Below are positions 8,439-18,489 of a stretch of 64,000 nt of DNA, in pieces (within the stretch, counting starts at the first letter, position 1; each line of letters begins with the position of its first letter). The notes beneath the pieces were generated by a model. The model saw nothing but the letters and a program-made list of their open reading frames with translations. It was not told the DNA's origin and did not search any database. Position numbers and translations under genes: made by a program. Source of the stretch: Lacibacter sediminis (GTDB lineage Bacteria > Bacteroidota > Bacteroidia > Chitinophagales > Chitinophagaceae); assembly GCF_014168535.1 (NCBI RefSeq), contig NZ_CP060007.1, positions 806,001 to 870,000 on the forward strand. The letters are read 5' to 3'.

Positions 8439-11174
8439 TTATTTCACAGCCGTCAACTGGTTAAACAAAAACTTAAACGTGCCGTGTGTTTGAGAACGGA
8501 AGGCGATCTCTGGTCCAAACACGTATAAATTTCCTTTGCCCACTTTTGCAGCAAATGCAGCAACACCATCCTGTAAGTATTCCTGTCCCCATGCCCAACC
8601 ACTACGCAATGGTTTCGGTGAAGCATACCATGCAATAGGAGTTACTATACCTTTCGCAATAGCATCAGGTGATAATTTAAACACAGGACTGCTCGATACA
8701 AATACATCTGCTTCACCGTTCATTCCCCATGCTGTTTGTTGTGTTGAATCAACTTTTACACGTAATACACTACCGGGGATATAATATTTTTCACCGGGGA
8801 GGTTACGTTCAACTCCGTTATTCATTTCAACCAATGCATTTTTTACAGGCAGTTTAAAATGATAAGCAAGATTTGCACTGTTGCCAATCGTTACAATATT
8901 GCCACCTGCTTCAGCAAATAATTTCAATTGTGCAATAGATGTATCGGGTGTAATTCTGCCCAATGTTTTTTGATATTCAGCGGGCACTTCATCAGCTCTT
9001 GGTCCACGTCCACCAAAACCACCTCGACCACCTCCGCCAAGTGCAGGGATTGCATCACTCACAAAAACGATCACATCATATTGATCAATTAATTTACCTG
9101 CATCAATATCTTTTGCATAGATAACTGTGTAAGGGAAATGATGCTGTTCAAATATCCAACGCATCCAACCCGATGCCATCGAGCCACCATACACATCCCA
9201 CAAACCAATGCGTAGTGATTTTATTTTCTTTGCAACACCGGCTGGTTGTTTGCTTACAGCAATTACCTGCGCACCATAATCTTTCGCTGCTTTTTCGAGA
9301 ATTGATTTTGATTTTGCAGTTGCTTTCACAAAGAAAGATCCTTGTGCTGTGCCACTTGCCGTTGCATCAGTTATACGCATTACTTCTACACCGGCCTGCA
9401 ACAGATCATTTACTGCAATGAACGATGCATTACCTGCAGCATTCAGTACATAGCCGTTGGCGCTGTTGCTGAATTTGCCCGGCGTCATTTGTTCTGCACC
9501 ATAAGCAATACTTTCAAATGGTCCATCGAAACCATTCATGATCCGATCGAAACGGAAGCCCATCGTAAAGGCAGGCGTCCAACCGGCAGCATCATACGGA
9601 CGAACAGGAGGCCCACCCGGATATAAGAAATCATTCGGGTGATCCTGTGGTTCAAACATATCAATTACATGCGGACGGAATGCCTGGTTTGTTTTCACTA
9701 CATAAGAACCCGCTGGATATTCTTTACCTGCAACAGAAAAGTTGGCAGTTGCTTTTTCAACTTTGATACCCGAAAGAATCAATGCATTTACAAACTTCAC
9801 TGCTGAACTGAGATCAGGTTGATTAGCAGGAATGATAAATCCTCTTGGATCACGCTTAGCAGGATCTTTAAAAACTGCATCATAATATTTCAACGGAATG
9901 GTATCAACAAAATTCTGACTATTGTTCTGTGCAGATGGACGTTGATCTTTTTGGAACGCTTCTTTAATTGCTTCCACTTTATTGGGCGATAAGGACCAAT
10001 GATCTCTATTGCCTTTGTCAATTGAATTCTTTCCCATCTTGTAAATGTTATACAACAATGGTTCACGGTTACGCACTGCATAATCAAGCACCGCATAGTT
10101 CAGTGAAACAGAATAATCGATCGACTGACGGAACAACCATTGTTGCGGAGTTACAGGAAAGGGTGTTGCTGCATTCGGAATAAGTCGTGCTGTTACCAAG
10201 GGGACTCTTGCAGGAGTTGGATTGCCTATTATTTCAGTAAGCAAACCAATGATGTTATGAAAATAAGCTGTGGTGCGTAACCCACCGTTCCACCATGTAG
10301 AGAATACAGAGCCTGCACGTTGTGTGTAGCCTGGTTTATCTTCCACATTTAAACGATTGATCATAGCCGCACCAACTCCATCAATACCTGTCACTAATAA
10401 AGGATCAAAAGCAAAATTGAATGGATCACGATAAGGAGGACCAGCAACAACAGAACCTGCGGGGCCAGCCTGGTGATGATTGTATAAGATCTGCGGCATC
10501 CATTCAATGTATTGCTGACGGCTCATGTTCTTTGTTTCACTCATATTGTTCATGAAGAAATCACGGTTGTTATCATGGCCAATATATTTCTGGTACAAAC
10601 GTGGAAGATTGTTGAGTGTACGTTTCAAGGTATCTGCATGACGCATATACCAGTTTGAAACAAGTTCCTGTCCGTCAGGATTTGCATGAACAAAAAGAAT
10701 GATGGCATCATTGAGAATGCGTTGTGTTTCTTCATCATTACGACTGATAAACTGCCAGATGGTTTCAATCAACTGATGTGCACCCACTGTTTCAGTTGCA
10801 TGCAAACCACCATCCACCCACACAATTGCTTTCCCTTCTTTTGCTAAGTCACGTGCCTGCGCATTGGTGAGATTTTCTGCACGAGCAAGTCGTTGTGAAA
10901 TGCTCTTGTATTTTTCCAGTTGTTTCAGATTTGCAGGTGAAGAAACGATCACCATGTATTGTGTACGGCCTTCTTCTGTTTTACCAATATCAACCAGCTT
11001 CACCCTGTCTGATGCCGATGCGATCTTTTTAAAATACGCCTCGGTTTGGGTATATGTAGCTAAATGATAATTATCGCCAATGTTGAACCCGAAATGTTCT
11101 TTGGGCGAAGGAAGCTTTTGCGAATAAACTGCTGTGCCGATAAACAGCAATAGAGAAATGAAAACTAGTCTCAT
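8439..11174 (-). CDS. Secreted M14 family zinc carboxypeptidase, large form
   Basis: This 911-aa exported metallopeptidase has a signal peptide (1-18, ending VYSQ). The M14 catalytic domain is N-terminal, with the HxxE zinc pair in GGLHATETVGAHQLIE, the segment FVHANPDGQEL, and NNRDFFMNNMSE. The third histidine is probably in YNHHQAGP. The C-terminal ~300 residues form a separate alpha/beta region resembling class I amidotransferase-like folds (YDVIVFVSDAIPAL ... GGNIVTIGNSA). It is interrupted by a Gly/Arg-rich stretch (GGGGRGGFGGRGPR). This arrangement is common in large Bacteroidota M14 proteins. It is followed by a shared terminator; a TATCTTTA promoter element lies about 70 bp upstream. 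Confidence 0.92.
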   Translation of the reverse strand: MRLVFISLLLFIGTAVYSQKLPSPKEHFGFNIGDNYHLATYTQTEAYFKKIASASDRVKLVDIGKTEEGRTQYMVIVSSPANLKQLEKYKSISQRLARAENLTNAQARDLAKEGKAIVWVDGGLHATETVGAHQLIETIWQFISRNDEETQRILNDAIILFVHANPDGQELVSNWYMRHADTLKRTLNNLPRLYQKYIGHDNNRDFFMNNMSETKNMSRQQYIEWMPQILYNHHQAGPAGSVVAGPPYRDPFNFAFDPLLVTGIDGVGAAMINRLNVEDKPGYTQRAGSVFSTWWNGGLRTTAYFHNIIGLLTEIIGNPTPARVPLVTARLIPNAATPFPVTPQQWLFRQSIDYSVSLNYAVLDYAVRNREPLLYNIYKMGKNSIDKGNRDHWSLSPNKVEAIKEAFQKDQRPSAQNNSQNFVDTIPLKYYDAVFKDPAKRDPRGFIIPANQPDLSSAVKFVNALILSGIKVEKATANFSVAGKEYPAGSYVVKTNQAFRPHVIDMFEPQDHPNDFLYPGGPPVRPYDAAGWTPAFTMGFRFDRIMNGFDGPFESIAYGAEQMTPGKFSNSANGYVLNAAGNASFIAVNDLLQAGVEVMRITDATASGTAQGSFFVKATAKSKSILEKAAKDYGAQVIAVSKQPAGVAKKIKSLRIGLWDVYGGSMASGWMRWIFEQHHFPYTVIYAKDIDAGKLIDQYDVIVFVSDAIPALGGGGRGGFGGRGPRADEVPAEYQKTLGRITPDTSIAQLKLFAEAGGNIVTIGNSANLAYHFKLPVKNALVEMNNGVERNLPGEKYYIPGSVLRVKVDSTQQTAWGMNGEADVFVSSSPVFKLSPDAIAKGIVTPIAWYASPKPLRSGWAWGQEYLQDGVAAFAAKVGKGNLYVFGPEIAFRSQTHGTFKFLFNQLTAVK

Positions 11175-11242
11175 GCAGGAGGTTTTGAAAAGTAAATAAT
11201 GGAGAAGAAAGCAATAGTGCCCGGCTTCTCATGCTGATGCTT

Positions 11243-11250
11243 TAAAGATA
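11243..11250 (-). promoter_or_regulatory. -7 element (TATCTTTA) upstream of the M14 gene
   Basis: Reverse-strand TATCTTTA differs at one base from the Bacteroidota consensus TAnnTTTG. It lies 69 bp before the M14 start. No clear -33 TTTG was found at 19-21 bp, so support is moderate. Confidence 0.4.
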
Positions 11251-11333
11251 AGAAGCATCCCCATCCGTAATTAATGGAATGGATGAGCGGCGGGTGGCTG
11301 GTATGTCTGTATTTCCCATCCCGAATAAAAAGG

Positions 11334-11359
11334 AAACGGGCAGCGTAAGCTGCCCGTTT
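11334..11359 (-). terminator. Terminator of the A2M gene
   Basis: An 11-bp stem (AAACGGGCAGC/GCTGCCCGTTT) closes a GTAA loop. It lies 30 bp past the A2M stop on the reverse strand and is followed there by a T-rich run. It uses the same GGGCAGC core as the terminator at 8378-8412. Confidence 0.82.
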
Positions 11360-11388
11360 TATACTGATGATTGATTACTCATCACTCA

Positions 11389-14300
11389 TTATTCGCTCAC
11401 CTTCACCCTCACTCCTTCGCTATGGCTCGTGAACTCAGGTGCATACATACATTGAATAGTTGTAATACCACTGCTGTAGTTGCCGGCATGTGTAATAAAC
11501 ATTGAATACTCAAAAACGTATGTGCCTTTGTTTAACCAGCTGAAGAAAAAGTTCGTGCTGGCATCTTTGGTACTTTCATAATATCCAAGTCCACCTTGCC
11601 ATTTATATTGACTCAGCACATTCACCGGTTCCATACAGCTTGGACGCATATCTTTCATATGCACGTATTCCATACTGCGATCAACACGCAATTCGATGCG
11701 GACTTTTATTTTGTCACCCACTTTCAGTTCATCGCCTTCATTCACCGGAGTAAGAACCGGACCATTAGCTGTGTTGCGTTCAACAAAATATTTCTTCTGC
11801 AATTTCAACGGTGTTTCTGCCGAAGTGATCTTGTCGAGGTTTTCAAAATACTGCCAGTAAGCAGCACCCCAACCTGGTTGCCCGTTTGATTTGCTGACAG
11901 TCACATTAATATTTCCAAATGCCGGTTTTACAAAATTACCATCGATGCTCCGTTTGAAATAGCCTGTGCCTGCTTCTGTTTTTTCGGTTGATGTACTGAA
12001 CAACTGATCACCGGCTTTTATTTCAACAACCGGTTCAGCAGCAATCCATTCACCACCTTGCAGCAACAATGCATAACAAGCTTCAGCAGTGGCGATGGTT
12101 GTTTTCCAGTTCTGCGTTTGCTTTTGTTTCAGCAACCATGTCTTCAGATCGTTTACTGCTTTTTTATCAGCAGTTACATCGTTAAACACTTCTATCATTA
12201 AAGCCTGTGCTGCCACCGGCGCCTGGTACCAGTAGTATCCTGCATTGAATTCTCTCCAGTACATACCCATCTCTTCGCTGAAGAGTGCGTTTTCTTTTAA
12301 CGATTTTACAATGGCAGTTGCAGTGTTTGCATCTTTACTGCGATGCATCGCCAAAGCAATCATACCCTGCATGTAAAGGCTTTGATTTACCCAAAACGTA
12401 CGTGCCTGTGTATTGTAATAGCTGAACGCTGTTTCTGTTCCTTTTGTTTGTGCAACAGAAGGGAAGAAGCTACGCATATACAAATACTGGATCTGTGTGT
12501 AACTGATATTGTTGTTCTTCAACGGTGTTTTGTATTTCAACAATTGATCATAGTCTTCTTTTAATTTTTTATCGAGATAAGAAATGGCTTTTGCTACAAT
12601 TGCATTCAATGCAACCTGCTGTTCTTTTGGCACGGCATTTAATTTTTGCAAATGACCAATACCGCTGATGATGTATTGTGTGATGTATCGATCATCTGGT
12701 CCGCCTTTGAACCAGACAAATCCACCATTGGGCGATTGCATTTGTTGCAGTTGTGAAAGATTCTTGCTGAGTTGCGTATTCATTCGCACCATATCAAACA
12801 GCAAAGCAATGTTTTTCTTTTGTTGCTCTTCATTCTTTGCCTGCAATACCCATGGCGTTTCAGCCAGCAGTGCTGCTTTCAATTCTTCATTCTTTTGCAG
12901 GTTGCTCATAAGTGCAGCTGTGTCTTTTAATTTCCATTGCTGCATCACCTGCTGAATGCGGGGTAGTTTTTGTGTGATGTGTGATGCCAGTGCATTCGCA
13001 TAAAAACGATTCCATGTCTGCTCCGCACATTCGTACGGATATTCCATGAGGTATGGCAATGCCTGCACTGCATACCAAACAGGATTACTGCTGAACTCGA
13101 TCGTAAAGCGATGATGTGTTAAACTTTCTGATTGTTCTGCGTTCAGCAGTTTCGTAAAGTTGAAAGTCTTTGTACCATCACCTCGCATGTTCAAGGGTAA
13201 CGATTCTGTTACCAGCATACGATTAGTTAACACAGGTAGTGTTGCTTCTTCGCCATCACTTCTATTAGCTGCTTTTGCCGTGATACGGTAGGTGAGTGCT
13301 TCATTAAAGTTGTACGGCACTTCGGTGCGGAACTTCACCACTGTACTCTGGTTTGCACCTACTGTAAAATGTTGCACGGGGAATGTATTCTGGAACCAGC
13401 CATCAACAGGTTGCATGGTAGAGGTGTTCAGTAATTCAAGATTACTGATACCTGTCATTTCTTTATCGGTGAGGTTCGTGATCTTGGCGGTGAATTCAAA
13501 ACGATCACCTTCACGTAAGAACCGTGGAGCAAATGGCTGCACCATCAGATCTTTTTGGGTGATGATGCTTTGTTCACTTAAACCAAGCGACAGATCTTTC
13601 GTATGTGCGAGCAACTGTGCCTTCCATTTAGTTAAAGATTCAGGTATGGTAAAACTGAAAGAGATATTTCCTTCTGCATCTGTTTTCAGATCTGAGAAGA
13701 AGAAAGCTGTTTCGGAAAAGTTGGTGCGAATTGGAGATATTTCGTTTGAATTTTTAGTTTGTCCTTTTTTAGTTTGGAAGTTGAATTTAATCGAATCGGC
13801 CTCAAAATGTTTTTCGTCTCTCTCTTTACGCTTCATAACTTTTGCCTCACCCGGTGCTGCCGCAGCAACCATTTGCTGGTCTGCAACAACGAGATATCTC
13901 CGAATCCTGCCACTCTTATACATGATATCGTTGTTGGCAATTGAATTGAGTTGATCATATTCTTTCGAAAAGGAATTGTCTTGATTTAGTTCCCATACTT
14001 TCTCTTCCGAATTAATCATTGTAAATCCGCCACCTCTCCAATTATTCCGTAAATAATTCACCGGAAACAAATCAGGTTTGTTCCATTGATGTGGTTTAAA
14101 CTGATCAAGTGATGCATCGTACATACTTGCCAATAATTCTGCTGCTACTTTATCACCTTTATAGCCGCTGATCTTGATCTTCCATTGTTCTTCGCTGCCA
14201 GGCAATGTTTTATCACGGAAAGTTTCATACGTGATCTTTAATTCTTTGTTGGTCCATGGCACGCTTACATACCTGGTGAAACTGTAAAAGCGGTTGTGTT

Positions 14301-17300
14301 TTACAAATGAATAAGCATACCCAAAGCCACCACGTTGTTCTTCCGTTACGGGAATTGTTAATTCTTTCTTGTTCCTGTTCAATAGATGATAGTTGAGTTT
14401 GTCTTTTTCATTTATTTCGTTGATCTGGATAAGATGCACACTGTCAGCACTGGAACCAAAACCAATCGTAGCAATTGTGCCCGGCTCTGCCGTAACAGCC
14501 AAAGGTAATTTCCAAACATACTCAGGCGATGAAAGTTTACCACTGTCATCCGTCAATTGCACATAAGTTTGATTCTTCACTTCCTTGCCATCTTTATCTG
14601 TTGTTACAGCTTCAATCAAATACCATCCAGGTGACCATTGACCACTGACCACTGACCATTCACCACTCACTTTCACACTGTCTTTTCTTTCATACACTTT
14701 CTCGCCACGTTCCCAATTCTCTTTATCTGTTTCATTGTTGTATTCATCGTAAGGGAAATCTGCACGGTACTCTTTTTCATTCATGATGAATTGATCGGGC
14801 TGTTCCCAATAACGATCACGTATTAATCGGTCAGGCGCATTCAGTTTGTACATACGCACTGTTACCATGCTCTTCACAAACTCATCCATCATATTTTTTG
14901 TACTGATGTTGAGGCTGTTGAATTGATTGATTGTTTGCAATTCACCTTTAGGCAAACTGATTTGCAATTGCAGGGAACTATAACCAACACTTATTGTTGT
15001 TTCACCGGTTCTTGTTTCGCCATTCAGATCAGTTACATCAGCGATCACTTTATAATCGAACACAGGCTCCAGTTCTTTACGCACCTGTTTATCGGGAATA
15101 GTAGTAAACGAAATATCGAAGCTTCCATCAGCTTTCGTTGTTGCTTCGCCATGTGCAATTTCCTGTTCCTGCATTACCGGCCATCCCCATTTCCAACTGA
15201 GCCATGGATAAAGCAACCGTGGTTGACGAACCACACGGTATTTCACTTTTGCACCATCAACGTTATTGCCTGCATAAGCTTTTGCATTACCTGTAAGATT
15301 GATCTTATCATTTACACGAAAACTTTGTTTGATGGGCTGATACTCTACAAAAAATTTCGGACGCTTGTATTCTTCAACAGAAAAAGAGACAATGCCATTT
15401 GTTACCGATTCTTGTAATTGGTATTGTCCGCTGATCCTTCCTACTGGTAAAGTAAACTTTCCGCTGTAAGAACCATATTCATTACTGATCACTTCAACTG
15501 AATCCACTTTTTGATAATTCGCATCGTAGAGATAAATTTTTGTTTTAAGACCGGCAACTACCTTCGGCTTGTCTGTTGCTGCATCTTTTGTTGTAACAAT
15601 GCCTTTGAAATATAGTAGCTGTCCGGGACGATAAATTGAACGATCTGTAAAGAAAAATGTACGACGGCTTTTTGTTTCATCAACCGCTTCTTTTTGTTCA
15701 TTGTACACATAGCTGTAAGCACGGTCGTCCAAATACAGGTGATCATTTTGATAACTTACTTCGAGTGTACGATTATAGGCATTGTTACCTGTCGGTTTGT
15801 TTACAAGAAAATAACCATTCGCATCACTGGTATAGTTACCGGCTTTTACCGAAACATTTTTCCGTTGATCATAATTGTACGACTGTTCCCACAATGTAAT
15901 GTTTGCTTTTTGCAAGGGCTGGCCGCTTTCACGGTTCACCACAAAAAAATTATTATCATGATGCATCCATGCAATATTGCTCACATGAAAGAACTGAACA
16001 GCCAATACATTTTTTGCAAGACTGAATTTTTCATCGGCACTTGCAAGCAGAAGATAGGTGCCGACAGGTAATGCATTTACTTTTATTTCGGTGCTGTGCT
16101 TCTGGTAATCATCTGTTGCAGGAAGTGAATATGAAAAACTTACGGTTGGTTTTAATGCTGTAAGATCTTTCCAGTAACTATCTTCCCAACGGTTCTGCCC
16201 CATCTCTTCAAATTTCTTTGGATCGATCTTCACAATTCTGAACCATGCCTTTACCGTGTTACGGTATTGAAGCAAGGAACGGAAAGGTTTGCCGGGAACA
16301 TTTACTTTTTCAGATGTGATGGAAAGTTGTTTGCTTTCAATTTCATGTAAGAGGTTGCTGCAATTTGCCTTGCCTTCTGTTAACTGTATTTGTGCAATTA
16401 CTTTTTTACATAGCTCAGCTGCTTTCTGATAATAATAACGTGGATTCTGTTCATCATTTACTTTGTGCTTTTTGAAATCATAAGTAGCTGCAAAATCAGC
16501 ATAATCTCTTGCCAGCAAATAAGCAGCCTGCGAAACAATTGGCTGATGATTATACTGATGGAGCAGATGATTCAACGACATCCGGTACAACTCTTTTTTG
16601 TTCTCCAGTGTAGCATAACGATGAACAAACTGAAAACGCAACAGATCAACATCCATTAAGGCATCTGCTTTTTTATCAGCAAGGTGAAAAGCGATCAATT
16701 CCTGGTAAAGTAATAATGCTTTATAGGTAAGCGAAAGAGAATCGCTTGTTTTAAATTTCCTTGTCACAAAATCGGCAGCAGGATCATAAGCCGAAGCTAG
16801 ATCTATTTCAAATGCATCAGCCGGTTTTGTAATGCTGCGTTCATCGTTTTGAAAGTAGTCAATGGCTCTATGCGTGAGCAGATCATAAAGGGTAGGGCGG
16901 AGATGGCGAACGTTGCCTTTACTGATCACAGGATCAAATGCATCAAGCTTTGTTTGCTGAAGTATTTTTTTATTTTGTAGTGATGAAAGATATAAGCTGC
17001 TGATCTTTTTATGAAGGTCATCAATCGTCCATGTGCTTACGTCGTCTTTAACAAAAGCAGTTGTGTTGGTGCGTTGGTAAAACTTCCATCGGTTGTTTTG
17101 TAAATATTGCCAGTATGCTTCGGCAGCATAATTGGTTAGTACAGATTTCAATGGTTCCGTAGCTGTACTTATTTCTTTCTCAACTTCTCTTATCGTTTTG
17201 ATATCGGTATCCTCTTCCTTCATTTGCTGCAGACTTAAACGAAACAGCAGAGCTTTTAATAACTGTCCGTTATTCTTTTCTTTTTTCGCCGCATCATAAA

Positions 17301-17463
17301 TGAGCTTTACTTCTTTTAATGCCGATTCAGTAAGACCTTTCTTTTCAATAAGATCTTCTGCTTTTTTCCATGCTGCGGTATAGTTGAATTTGTTTTGTGC
17401 AAAAAGCGACATGCTGAACAAAAGGATAAAAAGGTTAACAAGAGAAATACGTTTCAAAAACAT
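11389..17463 (-). CDS. Alpha-2-macroglobulin family protein (MG2/thioester type)
   Basis: This very large exported protein (2,024 aa from the ATG at 17463) starts with MFLKRISLVNLFILLFSMSL and AQ, a signal peptide. The open frame upstream to 17529 lacks such a start. A helical N-terminal third precedes the macroglobulin domains, including the MG2 hallmark FFFTDRSIYRPGQLLYFKG. The C-terminal part has the A2M linker LPLNMRGDG and the helical thioester domain with CAEQ (Cys1479), where Ala replaces the usual Gly of CGEQ. In bacteria these proteins trap proteases in the envelope. A 7-bp tandem repeat lies inside the gene at 14633-14667. The gene is monocistronic with its own terminator. Confidence 0.93.
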   Translation of the reverse strand: MFLKRISLVNLFILLFSMSLFAQNKFNYTAAWKKAEDLIEKKGLTESALKEVKLIYDAAKKEKNNGQLLKALLFRLSLQQMKEEDTDIKTIREVEKEISTATEPLKSVLTNYAAEAYWQYLQNNRWKFYQRTNTTAFVKDDVSTWTIDDLHKKISSLYLSSLQNKKILQQTKLDAFDPVISKGNVRHLRPTLYDLLTHRAIDYFQNDERSITKPADAFEIDLASAYDPAADFVTRKFKTSDSLSLTYKALLLYQELIAFHLADKKADALMDVDLLRFQFVHRYATLENKKELYRMSLNHLLHQYNHQPIVSQAAYLLARDYADFAATYDFKKHKVNDEQNPRYYYQKAAELCKKVIAQIQLTEGKANCSNLLHEIESKQLSITSEKVNVPGKPFRSLLQYRNTVKAWFRIVKIDPKKFEEMGQNRWEDSYWKDLTALKPTVSFSYSLPATDDYQKHSTEIKVNALPVGTYLLLASADEKFSLAKNVLAVQFFHVSNIAWMHHDNNFFVVNRESGQPLQKANITLWEQSYNYDQRKNVSVKAGNYTSDANGYFLVNKPTGNNAYNRTLEVSYQNDHLYLDDRAYSYVYNEQKEAVDETKSRRTFFFTDRSIYRPGQLLYFKGIVTTKDAATDKPKVVAGLKTKIYLYDANYQKVDSVEVISNEYGSYSGKFTLPVGRISGQYQLQESVTNGIVSFSVEEYKRPKFFVEYQPIKQSFRVNDKINLTGNAKAYAGNNVDGAKVKYRVVRQPRLLYPWLSWKWGWPVMQEQEIAHGEATTKADGSFDISFTTIPDKQVRKELEPVFDYKVIADVTDLNGETRTGETTISVGYSSLQLQISLPKGELQTINQFNSLNISTKNMMDEFVKSMVTVRMYKLNAPDRLIRDRYWEQPDQFIMNEKEYRADFPYDEYNNETDKENWERGEKVYERKDSVKVSGEWSVVSGQWSPGWYLIEAVTTDKDGKEVKNQTYVQLTDDSGKLSSPEYVWKLPLAVTAEPGTIATIGFGSSADSVHLIQINEINEKDKLNYHLLNRNKKELTIPVTEEQRGGFGYAYSFVKHNRFYSFTRYVSVPWTNKELKITYETFRDKTLPGSEEQWKIKISGYKGDKVAAELLASMYDASLDQFKPHQWNKPDLFPVNYLRNNWRGGGFTMINSEEKVWELNQDNSFSKEYDQLNSIANNDIMYKSGRIRRYLVVADQQMVAAAAPGEAKVMKRKERDEKHFEADSIKFNFQTKKGQTKNSNEISPIRTNFSETAFFFSDLKTDAEGNISFSFTIPESLTKWKAQLLAHTKDLSLGLSEQSIITQKDLMVQPFAPRFLREGDRFEFTAKITNLTDKEMTGISNLELLNTSTMQPVDGWFQNTFPVQHFTVGANQSTVVKFRTEVPYNFNEALTYRITAKAANRSDGEEATLPVLTNRMLVTESLPLNMRGDGTKTFNFTKLLNAEQSESLTHHRFTIEFSSNPVWYAVQALPYLMEYPYECAEQTWNRFYANALASHITQKLPRIQQVMQQWKLKDTAALMSNLQKNEELKAALLAETPWVLQAKNEEQQKKNIALLFDMVRMNTQLSKNLSQLQQMQSPNGGFVWFKGGPDDRYITQYIISGIGHLQKLNAVPKEQQVALNAIVAKAISYLDKKLKEDYDQLLKYKTPLKNNNISYTQIQYLYMRSFFPSVAQTKGTETAFSYYNTQARTFWVNQSLYMQGMIALAMHRSKDANTATAIVKSLKENALFSEEMGMYWREFNAGYYWYQAPVAAQALMIEVFNDVTADKKAVNDLKTWLLKQKQTQNWKTTIATAEACYALLLQGGEWIAAEPVVEIKAGDQLFSTSTEKTEAGTGYFKRSIDGNFVKPAFGNINVTVSKSNGQPGWGAAYWQYFENLDKITSAETPLKLQKKYFVERNTANGPVLTPVNEGDELKVGDKIKVRIELRVDRSMEYVHMKDMRPSCMEPVNVLSQYKWQGGLGYYESTKDASTNFFFSWLNKGTYVFEYSMFITHAGNYSSGITTIQCMYAPEFTSHSEGVRVKVSE
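14633..14670. repeat. 7-bp tandem repeat (GACCAYT) inside the A2M coding sequence
   Basis: Five consecutive 7-bp units read GACCATT, GACCACT, GACCACT, GACCATT and CACCACT, then a partial CAC. They lie in the A2M gene and encode, on the reverse strand, the segment GEWSVVSGQWSPGW. Because 7 is not a multiple of 3, gain or loss of one unit would shift the frame of a 2,024-residue surface protein. Confidence 0.9.
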
Positions 17464-17633
17464 AGAAAACATTTTATGTAAGGTAATCAATACTGTGCTG
17501 ATGAGATGCAAAGAAACAAGGAATTGCATAAATGTAATTGTCCACTTTTGAAGGCCGGGTAATTAGTCCTTTAACGAATCTTTATCAGCTTTTTATTTTC
17601 CACGGCATTTGTTTTGACATCTAATTAAAAAAC

Positions 17634-17641
17634 AAAGGAGG
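17634..17641 (+). promoter_or_regulatory. Strong Shine-Dalgarno sequence AAAGGAGG
   Basis: AAAGGAGG ends 5 bp before the ATG at 17647. It is fully complementary to CCTCCTTT at the 3' end of this window's 16S gene (60914-60921). Nearly all other genes here lack any such site, as is usual in Bacteroidota, so it stands out. Confidence 0.8.
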
Positions 17642-17646
17642 TTTCT

Positions 17647-18429
17647 ATGAAGAAAATTTTTACCCTGATTACAATGCTCTTTTTAACAGTAGCAACATTT
17701 GCTGCCTGGGATGATGCCCGGTTAAGTATTACCAGTATGAGTAATACGCCTGTACGTATCATGATCGATGGCCGGCAGGTGCAACAAGGCAACAGAGAAA
17801 TTCGCATCAACAATCTCAGCCCAGGTATTCATCGTATCCAGATCTACAGTACGAACTATAACAACAACAGGCGAAAAGGCTTGTTCGGTGGTAACAACAA
17901 CCGTGATGAGCTGATCTATAACAACAGTGTGAATATCCGCAGAGGTATGCATACTGATATTGTGATCAATCGTTTTGGTAAAGTATTCATCGATGAAGAA
18001 CGTATCGAAAACCGTAATGATGATAACTGGAACGATAATGACCGTAACAACGGTGGCTGGGGCAACGATAACAACAATAATGGCGGTTGGGGAAATGATA
18101 ACCGTGATTACAACAACCGTGACAACAATTACGGTACAGTGATGAGTTACGAAAGGTTTCAACAACTCAAGCAATCAGTTGAACGTGAAAACGCCGATAA
18201 AAATAAAATGGACCTGTTACGTTCAACCCTGCCTTACAACCGTGTAAACGCACAACAGGTAAGAGAACTTGCTGAACTCATCTCGTTTGAACAGACAAGA
18301 CTGGAACTGGCAAAATTTGCCTACCGTTATACAATCGACAGAGGCAACTATTTTGTAGTGAATGACGTCTTTAACTTCGGAAGCAGCAAGACCGAGCTTA
18401 CAAGGTATATTTCAACTTATAGAGATTAA
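17647..18429 (+). CDS. Secreted DUF4476 protein with Asn/Asp-rich linker
   Basis: This 260-aa protein has a signal peptide (about 1-19, ending TFAAW). A beta-rich N-terminal region resembles a PEGA-like fold (PVRIMIDGRQV ... LSPGIHRIQIY). A low-complexity Asn/Asp/Gly linker lies at about 120-160 (repeats of GGWGNDN). The C-terminal DUF4476 domain covers about 165-258 (YERFQQLKQSV ... LRELAELISFEQTRLELAKF-like helices). The function of DUF4476 is unknown. A perfect Shine-Dalgarno precedes it. A second DUF4476 protein is encoded at 56665. It ends at a shared terminator. Confidence 0.88.
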   Translation: MKKIFTLITMLFLTVATFAAWDDARLSITSMSNTPVRIMIDGRQVQQGNREIRINNLSPGIHRIQIYSTNYNNNRRKGLFGGNNNRDELIYNNSVNIRRGMHTDIVINRFGKVFIDEERIENRNDDNWNDNDRNNGGWGNDNNNNGGWGNDNRDYNNRDNNYGTVMSYERFQQLKQSVERENADKNKMDLLRSTLPYNRVNAQQVRELAELISFEQTRLELAKFAYRYTIDRGNYFVVNDVFNFGSSKTELTRYISTYRD

Positions 18430-18465
18430 ACAATTAAAATATTAAGCAGAAGCATCTATGAAAAT

Positions 18466-18487
18466 AATCCCCCGGCAGCGGGGGATT
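18466..18487. terminator. Bidirectional terminator after the DUF4476 gene
   Basis: A 9-bp stem (AATCCCCCG/CGGGGGATT) with a GCAG loop sits between the convergent stops at 18429 and 18490. A-rich sequence lies to the left, and TTGTTATTT to the right supplies the T-run. Confidence 0.8.
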
Positions 18488-18489
18488 TG

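Noticed and set aside
13292-13954. A 220-residue forward open frame opposite the A2M gene
   Set aside because: It is a shadow of the well-supported reverse gene, Ser/Cys-rich with no family resemblance and no promoter.
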